NCBI GenBank assembly: GCA_947453625.1
Contig: CANGHK010000014.1
Span: 1 to 64,000, forward strand
Direction of reading: 5' to 3'
From: Burkholderiales bacterium
Lineage (GTDB): Bacteria; Pseudomonadota; Gammaproteobacteria; Burkholderiales; Burkholderiaceae_C
DNA length: 64,000 bases
Positions 11,561-20,936 of this stretch are shown in pieces; positions within the stretch are counted from its first letter, which is position 1, and each line of letters starts with the position of its first letter. The notes under the pieces are model-generated. The model was given only the letters and a program-made list of their open reading frames with translations, ran no database searches and was not told where the DNA came from. Both the position numbers and the translations under genes were made by a program.

Positions 11561-12063
11561 GTCGCGGCCCCGGCGCTGCTGCCGGGATCGTCGGCATCGC
11601 CCGCGGCGCCGCTGTCCGGTCGCAGCACCCGCACACCATGCACCGCGGCGCTGAGCCCGCACAGCAGGCTCATCAGGCGCACGAAGCCGCCCAGCGGCAG
11701 CATGAGCTGAGCGGTGGTGTCGCCATAAGCGGCCAACTGGCCGGCCTTGACCCACATCAGCCAGGCCAGCGCTGCCAGCGCGACACTGCACAGCAGGTCG
11801 ACGGCAGCCTGCTGCACCCGCCGCAGCCAGCCCGGCAGCAGCGAATCCAGCGAATCGAAGGCGACATGCTCGCCGTGCAGCGACACCAGCGGCAGCGCGG
11901 CGAAGATCACCACCACCATCAGGATCTCGGTCAGTTCGAGCGAGCCGGCCACCGACCGCGACAGCAGCTTGCGCCCCAGCACGTCGACCAGGGTCAGCAC
12001 CATGATGGCAAACAAGGCCAGTCCGGCCAGCAAGCCGCAACTGGCATCGAGCAAACGTTTCAC
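11557..12063 (-). CDS. TRAP transporter small permease subunit (DctQ family)
   Basis: Four-helix membrane protein of 168 residues with the DctQ layout and the segment GSLELTEILMVVVIF. The GTG at 12063 is chosen because AAAGGA lies about 7 bp upstream and the preceding codons (rich in Pro and Glu) look non-coding. It overlaps the large permease by 4 bp and lies 75 bp after the binding-protein gene. Confidence 0.88.
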   Translation of the reverse strand: MKRLLDASCGLLAGLALFAIMVLTLVDVLGRKLLSRSVAGSLELTEILMVVVIFAALPLVSLHGEHVAFDSLDSLLPGWLRRVQQAAVDLLCSVALAALAWLMWVKAGQLAAYGDTTAQLMLPLGGFVRLMSLLCGLSAAVHGVRVLRPDSGAAGDADDPGSSAGAAT

Positions 12064-12138
12064 GCCAAATCCTTTCGGCCGGGCCGGTTCGTCAAGCACT
12101 GCGGGTCGGGTCGCCGAGATCCGGATCGGCGAGCGGGG

Positions 12139-13173
12139 TCATTTTTCGAGCTTGGCGATCTCGGCGCGGTAGTCGGCGAGCACCTTCTTCGCCTCCTTCA
12201 GGCCCTTGGCCTCGGCCGCCTTGACCCAGGCCACTTCCAGGCCCGCGGTCTTGGCCTTGACGGCGGCGACGAAGGGCGCATCGGCCGGGGCGAAAGCCAC
12301 GCCCGAGGCCTGCATGAAGGCCATGCCGCGCCGGTCGACCTTGTCCCAGCCGCGTCCCAGCATGCGGGCGGCGAACTCGCCCGACTGCGCGTCGACCAGC
12401 TTTTGCAGGTCCGGCGCCAGCGCGTCGTACTTGGCCTGGTTCATCATGAAGACGAAGCTGGTGTTGTAGAGCCCGCCCGGGAAGGTGGTGGCATGGCGCA
12501 CCACCTTGTCGATCTTGAAGGCCTCGACCGATTCGGCCGGGAACAGCGTGCCGTCGAGCACGCCCGACGACAGCAGTTCATAGTTTTCGGTCGAGGGCTT
12601 GAGCGTGACGTTCATGCCCAGCGCCTTGGTGATGTCGTTGACCATGCCGCCGCCCACGCGCCATTTCAACCCGGTCATATCGTCGATCTTCAGCACCGGC
12701 CGCTTGGTGTTGAAGACCATGCCCGGGCCGTGGGTGAACAGCGCCAGCACCTTGACGCCCTTGTGCTCGTCCGCAAAGGCCGGGGTCCTGGCGAACAGCC
12801 GCTGCAAGGCCACCGAACTGGCTTCGGCCGAATTGCCCAGGAACGGGAACTCGGCAATCTGCGGCATCACGAAGCGCCCCGGCGTGTAGCCATGCACCGT
12901 GAACGACAGATCGGCCAGACCGTTGCGCACCGCGTCGAAAGTGCCCGGTGGCGCCGCCACCGCGCGCGGCAACAGCTTGCACTTGATCCTGCCGGCCGAT
13001 TTCTGTTCCAGCAGTGCGCACCATTCGTTCTGGGTCTCGCTCAGCATGTGCGACGGCGGCACCCAGGACGACAGCGTCAGCGTGGTCTGAGCCAGCGCGG
13101 GCGTGGCAGCAACGGCCCAGCCCAAGGCCGCGGCGATCAAGGGCGCGCGCAGCGCGAAACGGGGCAGCATCAT
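12139..13173 (-). CDS. TRAP transporter substrate-binding protein (DctP family)
   Basis: Periplasmic solute receptor of 344 residues. A signal peptide ending ATPALAQ precedes the mature start TTLTLSSWVPPSHML, typical of DctP-type proteins. The start MMLPRF is supported by GAGGAGAA just upstream; the frame stays open further back to 13326. Family members bind organic acids, usually via a conserved arginine; here the candidate is in KWRVGGG. The exact ligand is unknown. Confidence 0.9.
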   Translation of the reverse strand: MMLPRFALRAPLIAAALGWAVAATPALAQTTLTLSSWVPPSHMLSETQNEWCALLEQKSAGRIKCKLLPRAVAAPPGTFDAVRNGLADLSFTVHGYTPGRFVMPQIAEFPFLGNSAEASSVALQRLFARTPAFADEHKGVKVLALFTHGPGMVFNTKRPVLKIDDMTGLKWRVGGGMVNDITKALGMNVTLKPSTENYELLSSGVLDGTLFPAESVEAFKIDKVVRHATTFPGGLYNTSFVFMMNQAKYDALAPDLQKLVDAQSGEFAARMLGRGWDKVDRRGMAFMQASGVAFAPADAPFVAAVKAKTAGLEVAWVKAAEAKGLKEAKKVLADYRAEIAKLEK

Positions 13174-13355
13174 GAAGGGTTTCTCCTCGGACGGGGTGGG
13201 GGCGGGGCAGCGCGGGCCCGGGCTGGCACGCAGGTGGGCTGATTCTGCGGCATCGCGACACTGCACAAAGCGCGCGACGGACCCGCCGACCGGGCGGCGC
13301 AGGGTCAGAATACAGGCCGGACCCACGACGGCCGCGACCGATCGCGTCCCTGCCC

Positions 13356-13946
13356 ATGCACCGCACCCTCTTCACCACGCCTGGCGTCAACACGGTGCTG
13401 CGCACCCTGTCGCTGGCGTTTCTGCGCCTGACCGGTTGGACGCTGGACGGTGAGTTGCCCGCCGACAGCCCGAAGTGCGTGCTGATCGCCGCGCCGCACA
13501 CCAGCAACTGGGACCTGCCCTACACCCTGATGGTGGCGTTTGCGCTGAGATTGAACATCCACTGGATGGGCAAGCAGCAACTCTTCCGCTGGCCGTTCGG
13601 GCCGCTGATGCGCTGGCTGGGCGGCATCGCGGTAGACCGCGCGCAGTCGACCAACCTGGTGGCAGCCTCGGCCCAGGCGCTGCTAGACGCGACCGGACGC
13701 GTCTGCCTGGTGGTGCCGCCCGAAGGCACGCGCAGCAAGACGCGGCAGTGGAAGACCGGTTTCTACTGGATCGCCCACCAGGCCGGCGTGCCCATCGTGC
13801 TGGCCTACATGGACTACCCGCGCAAGCTGAGCGGCCTGGGGCCGGTGTTCAGGCCGACCGGCAACGTCGAGGCCGACATGGCCGAGATCAAGGCCTGGTA
13901 CGCGCCGTTCAAGGGCAAGAACTGGCAACAGTTCGACAGCCGCTGA
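13356..13946 (+). CDS. Glycerol-phosphate-type acyltransferase (PlsC-like)
   Basis: The 196-residue protein has the acyltransferase motif I as HTSNWD (the HX4D box, residues 47-52) and motif III as PEGTRS (residues 122-127). The spacing fits the small 1-acyl-glycerol-3-phosphate acyltransferase-like proteins often annotated as glycerol acyltransferase. It has weak hydrophobic stretches and may be a peripheral membrane enzyme. It stands alone between convergent and divergent neighbours. The acyl acceptor is not known. Confidence 0.85.
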   Translation: MHRTLFTTPGVNTVLRTLSLAFLRLTGWTLDGELPADSPKCVLIAAPHTSNWDLPYTLMVAFALRLNIHWMGKQQLFRWPFGPLMRWLGGIAVDRAQSTNLVAASAQALLDATGRVCLVVPPEGTRSKTRQWKTGFYWIAHQAGVPIVLAYMDYPRKLSGLGPVFRPTGNVEADMAEIKAWYAPFKGKNWQQFDSR

Positions 13947-13963
13947 AGCGCTGAGCCCGGCGC

Positions 13964-14161
13964 TCAGGGCTTGGCGGTCGCGCCCTCGTCGGGCTCGGCG
14001 CCGCTGGGCACGAAGCTCACGCCATGCTGCACCAGGTAGTCGCGGATCAGCCGCCGCACCACCTGGGACGGTGTCACGTCCTGGCTGGCGCACAAGGCTT
14101 CGAAAGCCTTCTTCTTGGCCGGATCGACCAGCACCGTCAGGCGCGCTGTCTTCAGTTCCAT
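13964..14161 (-). CDS. Ribbon-helix-helix (CopG-type) regulator
   Basis: A 65-residue protein whose first half reads as an RHH domain: the strand TARLTVLVDP, then helix A KKKAFEALCASQ and helix B PSQVVRRLIRDYLVQHG. The acidic/alanine tail is unstructured. AAGGAGA precedes the ATG. Its own promoter (TTGAAT-16-GATAAT) is overlapped by a 25-bp palindrome, which suggests autoregulation. It is divergent from the Ehr operon starting at 14360, so it may also control that operon. Confidence 0.75.
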   Translation of the reverse strand: MELKTARLTVLVDPAKKKAFEALCASQDVTPSQVVRRLIRDYLVQHGVSFVPSGAEPDEGATAKP

Positions 14162-14183
14162 ACGGTCTCCTTGTGTGCATCTC

Positions 14184-14227
14184 ATTATCATCGTACTATC
14201 ATGAAATTCAATCTGGATTGCAATTTC
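14184..14227. promoter_or_regulatory. Promoter of the RHH gene with overlapping palindromic operator
   Basis: On the minus strand -35 TTGAAT (14211-14206), 16 bp, -10 GATAAT (14189-14184). The imperfect palindrome GAAATTCAATC / GATTGCAATTTC (14203-14213 and 14216-14227, one bulged C) covers the -35 box. It sits in an AT-rich pocket of an otherwise GC-rich region, between the regulator and the first Ehr operon. Confidence 0.6.
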
Positions 14228-14359
14228 AGCGAGAAGTGACCGCGCCAGCCGGCGCCATCTCCCGGAGCCTTCCCCCGTGTTTCGCATCGATGGTTCGCGC
14301 ATGCCGACGGCAGACCTGCCGCAGCCGGGCCGCGCCAGATCTGGCCGGTTGCGCCGTCG

Positions 14360-16429
14360 ATGAACGCGCTGATCGCGGCCACACTGCTGCTGCTGCTGGG
14401 CGCCGCAGCCTGCCTGCTGCCGGTGGCCAACGCGGTGCGGGCCGGCATCAGCCTGGTGTCGCAGGCGGCGGCCACGCTGCTGGTCTGGTGCACCGTCGCA
14501 CCGGTGCTGCTGGAAGGCACGGTCGTGGTCGGCGAGTTGGCCTGGGCCTACCCGGTGGGCGTGTTGCGCATCCGGCTGGATGCGCTGGGGGCGTTCTTCC
14601 TGGCCGGGTCGCTGCCGATGACGCTGCTTGGCAGCGTCTATGCCGTGGGCTATCTGCGCCCGCAGTTCAGCTCGCCGCGTCATGTCGGCCTGCACTTTGC
14701 GCTGCTCAACCTGAGCGCGCTGTCCTTCCTGCTGGTCTACACCGCCGACCACGCGCTGGTGTTCCTGCTCGGCTGGGAAGTCGCCGCGCTGGCCGCCTGG
14801 CTGCTGGTGATCTGGGACTACAGCAACCAGCGGGTGCGCTTTGCCGGCTTCAACTACCTGGTGTCCACCCACCTCGGGCTGATCTTCCTGGTGGCGGCCT
14901 TCATGATCCTGTATGCCCACACCTTGTCCTGGGACCTGGTCAGTTTCGGCGGCTGGCTGCAAGCCCATCCCGGGCCGCTGCGCGACGGCGTGTTCCTGCT
15001 GCTGGTCACCAGCTTCGGCCTGAAGTCGGCGTTCTTCCCCTTTCACTCCTGGCTGCCGCGCGCCCACGCGGCGGCACCCGCCCATGTCTCGGCGCTGATG
15101 TCGGGCGTCATCCACAAGGCAGGCCTTTACGCCCTGGTGCGCTTCATGCTGCTGATCGGCCGGCCGGATGAGTGGATGGGCTGGTTCCTGATCGGGTTCT
15201 CGGCGCTGTCGGCGGTGATCGGCGCGCTCTACACCGTGGGTCAGCGCGACCTCAAGCGCTTGCTGGGCTACTCGTCGACCGAGAACGTCGGCATCGCCGG
15301 CATCGGCTTCGGGCTCGCTTGCCTGGGCCTGGCCTGGGACAACGCGGCGCTGGTGGCGCTGGGCCTTGTCGGCGGATTGATGCATGTGCTCAACCATGCG
15401 TTCTTCAAGTGCCAGCTGTTCTATGCCGCCGGCGCGGTCTACCAGGCCACCCACAGCGTCGACATCGAAAGACTGGGCGGCATCGCCCGCGCGATGCCGT
15501 GGACGGCGCTGAGCTTCCTGGTCGGCGGCGTGGCGATCTGCGCGCTGCCGCCGCTCAACGGCCTGCCCAGCGAGTTCCTGATCTATTCGGGCCTGTTCCA
15601 CGCCGGTCCGTTGGCCGCGGCCGGCCGCGCGCCGGTCAGCGTCTGGGCCCGGGTGGCGCTGTGCGCGGCCGCGGCGGTGCTGGCCTTTGTCGGCGCGGTC
15701 TCGGCCCTGAGCATCACGCGCGCCTTCGGCGTGGTGTTTCTCGGCAGCGCCCGCGACCCCGGCATCGCCCCGCCCACCGAGGTCAACCGCTGGATGCGGC
15801 TGCCGATGGCGCTGCACGGACTGGGCGTGGTCGTGCTCGGCGTACTGCCGGTGCTGGGCTTCAAGCTGGTCAGCGGTGCGGCCACGCTGGCCCTGGCGAC
15901 CCTGCCGGCAGCGTCCGCCACCCCGTCCTCCACCCCGTCCGCCACCCCAGCCGACATGCTGCAGCCCCTCCACGACGCGCTGACGCGCCTGGGCCGGCTG
16001 TCGGGCGGGTTGGCGCTAGTGCTGCTGGTCATCGCCGGCATCGTGGCCTGGCGCCGGCGTGCCGGCGGCAGCGCGCCGGCGCGCCAGGCCACCTGGGGCT
16101 GCGGCTACGGCGCGCCCAGCCCCCGGATGCAGTACACCGGGGCCGCTTTCTCGACCGACTTCAGCGCCCATTTCCGCCCGGTGTTCGCGCTGCTGCGCCG
16201 GCAAAAAGCGCCGCTGGGCTATTTTCCGACCGACGCCTACCTGATCACCGATTGCGTCGACGCGGTGGAGAGGCGGCTGTTCTCGGTGATCAAGCATGGC
16301 GATGCCTCGGCCAGCGCGCTGTCGCGCCGCCTGCGCGAGGACGACCCGCGCATCGCCTTTGCCGCCGCGCTGATCGGCCTGGTGCTGATCGCCGGGTTGG
16401 TGGTGCTGGCCGGCGGGCCGCTGACATGA
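14360..16429 (+). CDS. Ehr complex 1: HyfB-like proton-translocating antiporter subunit
   Basis: A 689-residue polytopic membrane protein of the NuoL/MrpA antiporter family, closest in pattern to HyfB/HycC. The ion-path glutamate is in FLLGWEVAALAAW, and the ion-path lysines are in FGLKSAFFPFHSWLP and SGVIHKAGLYALVR. After the antiporter core it has a proline/threonine-rich linker and the hydrogenase-4-type C-terminal block beginning TWGCGYGAPSPRMQYTG. It opens an operon whose genes overlap by 1-4 bp up to the large subunit. It should pump or admit H+ or Na+ coupled to electron transfer in the peripheral arm. Confidence 0.88.
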   Translation: MNALIAATLLLLLGAAACLLPVANAVRAGISLVSQAAATLLVWCTVAPVLLEGTVVVGELAWAYPVGVLRIRLDALGAFFLAGSLPMTLLGSVYAVGYLRPQFSSPRHVGLHFALLNLSALSFLLVYTADHALVFLLGWEVAALAAWLLVIWDYSNQRVRFAGFNYLVSTHLGLIFLVAAFMILYAHTLSWDLVSFGGWLQAHPGPLRDGVFLLLVTSFGLKSAFFPFHSWLPRAHAAAPAHVSALMSGVIHKAGLYALVRFMLLIGRPDEWMGWFLIGFSALSAVIGALYTVGQRDLKRLLGYSSTENVGIAGIGFGLACLGLAWDNAALVALGLVGGLMHVLNHAFFKCQLFYAAGAVYQATHSVDIERLGGIARAMPWTALSFLVGGVAICALPPLNGLPSEFLIYSGLFHAGPLAAAGRAPVSVWARVALCAAAAVLAFVGAVSALSITRAFGVVFLGSARDPGIAPPTEVNRWMRLPMALHGLGVVVLGVLPVLGFKLVSGAATLALATLPAASATPSSTPSATPADMLQPLHDALTRLGRLSGGLALVLLVIAGIVAWRRRAGGSAPARQATWGCGYGAPSPRMQYTGAAFSTDFSAHFRPVFALLRRQKAPLGYFPTDAYLITDCVDAVERRLFSVIKHGDASASALSRRLREDDPRIAFAAALIGLVLIAGLVVLAGGPLT

Positions 16430-17352
16430 CGGCCTGGCTGGTGGGAGCCCATGTCCTGACCGTGCTGGCGATGCCTGTCCTGCTGCCCGGCCTGGTCAAC
16501 CGCACCAAGTCGCTGTGGGCCGGGCGCCGCGGGCCGCGGCTGCTGCAACTGCTTTGGGACTTGCTGCGCCTGCTGCGCAAGCGGCCGGTCTACAGCATGC
16601 AGAGCACGCTGCTGTTCCAGACCGGCGCCTGGACGGTGCTGGCGGCGTCGCTGGGCGCGGCGATGATCGCGCCCGTCATCGGCAGCGCCGCGCCGCTGCA
16701 GTTCGACCACGACTTCATCGTCTTCGCCTACACGCTGGGCCTGGCGCGGCTGTTCCTGATGCTGTCGGCGATGGACGTGGGCAGCGCATTCGAGGGCATG
16801 GGCGCGGCGCGCGAGGCCTCGTTCACTGCCTTCATCGAGCCCGCGCTGTTCCTGCTGCTGGGCGCGGCCGCGGTAGCCACCGGGCAGGCCAGCTTCGCTG
16901 CGCTGATCGGCCAGTTGCAACACGCGGCCTCGTTCGGCGTGCTGGTGCTGCCGCTGGTCGGCGTGCTGTTCGTGCTGCTGCAAGCCGAAGCCGCGCGGGT
17001 GCCGGTCGACGACCCGCTGACCCACCTCGAGCTGACGATGGTGCATGAGGTGATGGTCCTCGACCACAGCGGCCCCGAGCTGGCGGCGATGCAGTACGCG
17101 GCGGCGCTGAAGATGAGCCTGTATGCCGGACTGATCGCGGCGATGCTCAACCCCTTCGATGCGCTGAGCTCGCCTGCGGCAGCGGTGAGCGCCGCCTGGC
17201 TGATCATGGCCGGCGTGGCGGTGGTGGTGGGCTGCGTCGAATCGCTGGTGGCGCGCCTGCGCCTGCGCTGGGTGCCGCGCTACCTGATGGCGGCGTCGCT
17301 GCTGGCCGCGCTGAGCCTGGGCGCCGCCGGTTGGCTGGGGCGGACGGCGTGA
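16426..17352 (+). CDS. Ehr complex 1: HyfC-like (NuoH family) membrane anchor
   Basis: A 308-residue NuoH/HyfC homologue that connects the peripheral FeS arm to the membrane arm. It starts at the ATGA overlap with the HyfB-like gene. The conserved loop reads VPVDDPLTHLELTMVHE, and an earlier conserved motif is MDVGSAFEGMGAARE. About eight hydrophobic segments are visible. It ends in a GTGA overlap with the next gene. The acidic residues of the loop, part of the proton path in the family, are intact. Confidence 0.88.
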   Translation: MTAWLVGAHVLTVLAMPVLLPGLVNRTKSLWAGRRGPRLLQLLWDLLRLLRKRPVYSMQSTLLFQTGAWTVLAASLGAAMIAPVIGSAAPLQFDHDFIVFAYTLGLARLFLMLSAMDVGSAFEGMGAAREASFTAFIEPALFLLLGAAAVATGQASFAALIGQLQHAASFGVLVLPLVGVLFVLLQAEAARVPVDDPLTHLELTMVHEVMVLDHSGPELAAMQYAAALKMSLYAGLIAAMLNPFDALSSPAAAVSAAWLIMAGVAVVVGCVESLVARLRLRWVPRYLMAASLLAALSLGAAGWLGRTA

Positions 17353-17963
17353 AATTGCCCGTCATCCTGTTCCTGCTGGCCGCGCTGATCCCGGTCTTCT
17401 TCGGCAAGGTCCGCTCGGCGCCGTTCTGGCTCACGCTGCAGGCGCTCGCGCTGGGCTGGAGCGGCGCGGCCGCGCACGAGACCCTGGCCGGCCATGCGCT
17501 GATCGCCCTGCTCGAACTGCTGACCGTGCGTGCGCTGCTCGCGCCCTGGCTGCTGCGCCGCGCGATCCGGCGCCACGGCGGGCCCAACCTCGACCTGATG
17601 CCATCCAACCTGTTCACCTGGGCCGCCGCCGCCGCGCTGATCGTGCTGGCCTTCGAGTTCGGCTCGCCGGCGATGTCCGACCCGCAGGCGCTGACACTGG
17701 GCGCCATCGCCGCGACGGTGGCCGTCGCGCTGCTGCTGCTGTCGACCAACCGGGCAGCGCCGTCCCAACTGGTGGCGCTGATGTTCATGGAGAACGCGCT
17801 GGCCTTGTTCGAGTCGCTGCTGGCCGAGCCCTGGCCCGGGCCGGTGCATGCGGCGCTGAGCACGGTCTACCTGCTGACGGTGGCGGTGGGCAGCGGGCTG
17901 ATCGGGGCAACCGGCGACAAGCCGCTGCCGGCCGCACTGCCGCTGGCCGAGGACGGCGCATGA
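17349..17963 (+). CDS. Ehr complex 1: HyfE-like (NuoK-type) membrane subunit
   Basis: A 204-residue protein with six to seven hydrophobic segments, matching HyfE. The start is the GTG in the GTGA overlap; an upstream ATG at 17331 would add MAGADG and lie deeper in hyfC. The NuoK-like part includes VALMFMENALALFESLL, with the conserved glutamate of that helix. Together with HyfF it forms the core of the membrane arm. Confidence 0.82.
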   Translation: MKLPVILFLLAALIPVFFGKVRSAPFWLTLQALALGWSGAAAHETLAGHALIALLELLTVRALLAPWLLRRAIRRHGGPNLDLMPSNLFTWAAAAALIVLAFEFGSPAMSDPQALTLGAIAATVAVALLLLSTNRAAPSQLVALMFMENALALFESLLAEPWPGPVHAALSTVYLLTVAVGSGLIGATGDKPLPAALPLAEDGA

Positions 17964-19414
17964 ACCCGACACCGGCGAGCGCAGTGGCGGGTGTGGCACT
18001 GACGCCCCTGACACCGGCGCGCCACGCCTGGGCCGGGCCGGCGCTGGTGGCTGCGGCGCTGGGGCTGTTCCTGTTCTGGCTGACGGTCTTCGTGCGCACG
18101 CCCAGCCCGGCGCTGCCGCTGTACTTCGCCCAGCGCTACCTGGTGCTCGACGCCACCTCGATGCTGTTCCTGCTGGTGATCAACAGCGTCTTCCTCGGCA
18201 TCAGCGTCTACATGTCGTCGCGCATCGTCAGCGCGCCCCGGCTGGCCCGCAAGCTGCTTCCGCGCGCCGCGCTGACACTGGCCTTCATGCTGGCGATGAA
18301 CCTGGGCGTGATGGCCAACCACTTGCTGATGCTGTGGGCCTTCATCGAGCTGACCACGCTGTGCGCCGCGCCGCTGGTGGCACAGGGCGACGGGCCGCAG
18401 GCGCGCCGCGTCGCCTGGCACTACCTGCTGTACTCCAGCATGTCGCTGGCGCTGACTTTGCTGGGCATGCTGTGCCTGACCCGCTCGGCCCAGTTGCAGG
18501 GCCAGACGATCAGCTTCGCGCTCGACGAGATGGCCAGGGGCCTGGTCTGGCCGGGCGACGGCTGGCAGCGCCTGGGGCTGGCGCTGATGCTGTTCGGCCT
18601 GGGCAGCAAGCTCGGGCTGGCGCCGCTCTACGGCTGGCTGCCCGAGACCTACGAGGCGGCGCCCACCAGCACCAGCGCGCTGCTGGCGGCGGTGCAGTTC
18701 AACATCAGCGTGGTGGCGGTGTTCCGCATCCTGCAAGTGCTGCGCGGCCAGGACAGCGGCTTCTTCGCGCAGGAGTTGCTGATCATGGGCTGCCTGTCGC
18801 TGACCGTGGCCGCGGTGCAGGTGATGGCCGCGCGCAACTACAAGCGGCTGATCGCCTACGCCTGCGTCAGCTCATCGGGCGTCATCGCGATCGGCCTGTC
18901 GGTGGGCCTGTCAGTGGGCAAGGCAGCGGCCTACGGCGTGGTGCTCTACATCGTCAGCAATGCCTTCGTCAAGGCGCTGCTGTTCCTGACCGCAGGCAGG
19001 CTGCGCGCGGTCTACGGCAGCAACGAGGTCAAGGCGCTGAGCGGCGTGATCCGGGTGCTGCCCTTCTCGGGGCTGATGTTCGCGGTGGGCACTTTCGCGC
19101 TGCTCGGCTTTCCGCCCTTCGGCAGCTTCATCGCCGAGATGCTGATCCTGGCGGGCGTCGTGCAGGCCGGCAAGCTGGTCACCTTCACGCTGATGTGCAG
19201 CATGCTCACCGTGATCTTCGTGGCCACCGGCCGGACGGTCTTCCCCATGCTCTGGGGCCAGCCCGACCACCGCCTGCCGACGGTCCGGGAGACCTGGGTG
19301 GCAGCGCTGCCCAAAGTGGGCTTCGTCGTCGCGCTGGTGCTGCTGGGCGTCTACACCCCGGCGCCGATCAGCCAGCTGCTGCTGCAGGTGGCGCAGTCGA
19401 TAGGCGGGGCGTGA
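17960..19414 (+). CDS. Ehr complex 1: HyfF-like antiporter subunit
   Basis: A second NuoL/M/N-family protein of 484 residues. The key glutamate is in LWAFIELTTLCAAPLV and the key lysine in LGSKLGLAPLYGWLPE. The lysine of the following helix in HyfB is replaced here (AAVQFNISVVAVFR), as is usual for HyfF. It starts at an ATGA overlap and its stop shares a base with the ATG of the large subunit. With the HyfB-like protein this gives the complex two antiporter modules; no HyfD homologue is present. Confidence 0.87.
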   Translation: MNPTPASAVAGVALTPLTPARHAWAGPALVAAALGLFLFWLTVFVRTPSPALPLYFAQRYLVLDATSMLFLLVINSVFLGISVYMSSRIVSAPRLARKLLPRAALTLAFMLAMNLGVMANHLLMLWAFIELTTLCAAPLVAQGDGPQARRVAWHYLLYSSMSLALTLLGMLCLTRSAQLQGQTISFALDEMARGLVWPGDGWQRLGLALMLFGLGSKLGLAPLYGWLPETYEAAPTSTSALLAAVQFNISVVAVFRILQVLRGQDSGFFAQELLIMGCLSLTVAAVQVMAARNYKRLIAYACVSSSGVIAIGLSVGLSVGKAAAYGVVLYIVSNAFVKALLFLTAGRLRAVYGSNEVKALSGVIRVLPFSGLMFAVGTFALLGFPPFGSFIAEMLILAGVVQAGKLVTFTLMCSMLTVIFVATGRTVFPMLWGQPDHRLPTVRETWVAALPKVGFVVALVLLGVYTPAPISQLLLQVAQSIGGA

Positions 19415-20919
19415 TGGCGCGGGCCGAGCCCCTGCTGCTGCTGCGGGTCGACGAGGCCCCGCTGGCCAGCCTGGACGATTGGGCCGGCCACTGCGCGACG
19501 GCGCTGGCCGCCGGCGAGCGCCTGCTCACCTTGTTCGGCCGCCCAGCCACCGGGCAGGCCGGGCCGGCCGAACAAGTGATCACCACCGCGGTGCTACAGG
19601 GCGCTGACGGTCAGCTGCGGCTGTTGCGCGGCTGTGGCCCGCGCGGCGCGGCGTTCGCGTCGCTCACCCCAAGCTACGCCGCGGCGCAACTCTTCGAGCG
19701 CGAGCTGTGGGAGCAGACCGGCCTGCAGCCCGCCGGCCACCCCTGGCTCAAGCCGGTGCGCTACGAAGGCTTGCGCCAGCAGCAGATGGCCGGCCACCCG
19801 TTCTTCAAGGTGCGTGGCCCCGAGGTGCATGAGGTCGGCGTCGGCCCGATCCATGCCAGCGTGATCGAGCCCGGTCATTTCCGCTTCATGTGCCATGGCG
19901 AGCAGGTCCACCACCTCGAGATCCAGCTCGGCTACCAGCACCGCGGAGTCGAGCCCCTGCTGCTGAAGCGGCCGCCGCTGGCACTGACGCCGCTGGTCGA
20001 GTGCATCGCCGGCGACACCAGCATCGCCCATGCCTGGGCCTACTGCGCTGCGGTCGAGGCCTTGGCCGGCTGCGCGCCCGGCCCGGCGGTGGACCGGGTG
20101 CGCGGCGTGGCGCTGGAGCTCGAACGCGTCGCGATGCACCTGGTGGCCTTGACCGGCCTGGCCACCGACATCGCCTTCCTGCAAGGCGGCGCCAGCTACG
20201 GCCGGCTGCGCACGGCCATCATCAACGCCACCCAACGGGTCTGCGGCAGCCGCTTCGGCCGTGGTTGGCTGCGTCCGGGCGGGCTGCGCTTCGGCCTGAC
20301 GCCCGCGCTGCGCCAGGACCTGCTCGCCACGCTGGCCGCGTTTACCAAAGACCTGGCCGAAGTCAACGCGCTGATGCGCGGCGCACGCAGCGTGCGGTCA
20401 CGCTTTCGAGCGGTGGGCGTGGTCAGCCAGCAGGCCGCACGCGACATCGGCCTGACCGGCCTGGCGGCGCGCGCCAGCGGCGTGGCGCTGGACAGCCGCG
20501 CCAGCCTGCCCGGCTGGCTCTACAGCGCCCACCCGGCCGCGCTGCTGACCGAAGCCAGCGGCGACTGCTGGTCCCGACTGACGCTGCGCATGCGCGAGAT
20601 CGACGAATCGCTGCGCTGGCTGCGCGAACTGCTGGCGGCGCCCGCGCTGGACCTGGACAGCGCGGCCACCACGGCACCGCGCGCGCTCGCCGGGCTGGCC
20701 CCCGACACGCTGTGCCTGTCGCTGCGCGAAGGCTTTCGCGGCCCGGTGCTGCACGCGCTGGAGACCGACGCCGAGGGCCGATTGCTGCACTACAAGGTGC
20801 AGGACCCGTCGCTGCAGAACTGGTTCGGCCTGGCGCTGGCGCTGCGCGGCAACGACATCTCCGACTTTCCGGTCTGCAACAAGAGCTTCGACCTGTCGTA
20901 TTGCGGCAGCGATCTCTAG
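19414..20919 (+). CDS. Ehr complex 1: HyfG-like large subunit (NuoC-NuoD fusion) lacking NiFe ligands
   Basis: A 501-residue fusion of a NuoC-like domain (about residues 1-115) and a NuoD/hydrogenase large-subunit domain. The family hallmark PIHASVIEPGHFRF is at about residues 145-158. In hydrogenases the N-terminal ligands are CGxC; here the position reads AGDT (residues 199-202). The C-terminal CxxC is also absent: the end reads DLSYCGSDL (493-501), aligning S495 and G498 with the ligand cysteines. The NiFe centre cannot form, so this is an Ehr-type (hydrogenase-related) subunit. No C-terminal extension for maturation protease cleavage is visible. Its redox partner or substrate is unknown. 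Confidence 0.87.
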   Translation: MARAEPLLLLRVDEAPLASLDDWAGHCATALAAGERLLTLFGRPATGQAGPAEQVITTAVLQGADGQLRLLRGCGPRGAAFASLTPSYAAAQLFERELWEQTGLQPAGHPWLKPVRYEGLRQQQMAGHPFFKVRGPEVHEVGVGPIHASVIEPGHFRFMCHGEQVHHLEIQLGYQHRGVEPLLLKRPPLALTPLVECIAGDTSIAHAWAYCAAVEALAGCAPGPAVDRVRGVALELERVAMHLVALTGLATDIAFLQGGASYGRLRTAIINATQRVCGSRFGRGWLRPGGLRFGLTPALRQDLLATLAAFTKDLAEVNALMRGARSVRSRFRAVGVVSQQAARDIGLTGLAARASGVALDSRASLPGWLYSAHPAALLTEASGDCWSRLTLRMREIDESLRWLRELLAAPALDLDSAATTAPRALAGLAPDTLCLSLREGFRGPVLHALETDAEGRLLHYKVQDPSLQNWFGLALALRGNDISDFPVCNKSFDLSYCGSDL

Positions 20920-20936
20920 CCCCCAAGGACGCCGCC

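Noticed and set aside
10268..12040. One 590-residue fused TRAP permease.
   Set aside because: The start at 11560 lies in an ATGA overlap and fits the DctM N-terminus; the upstream part is an out-of-frame read of the DctQ gene.
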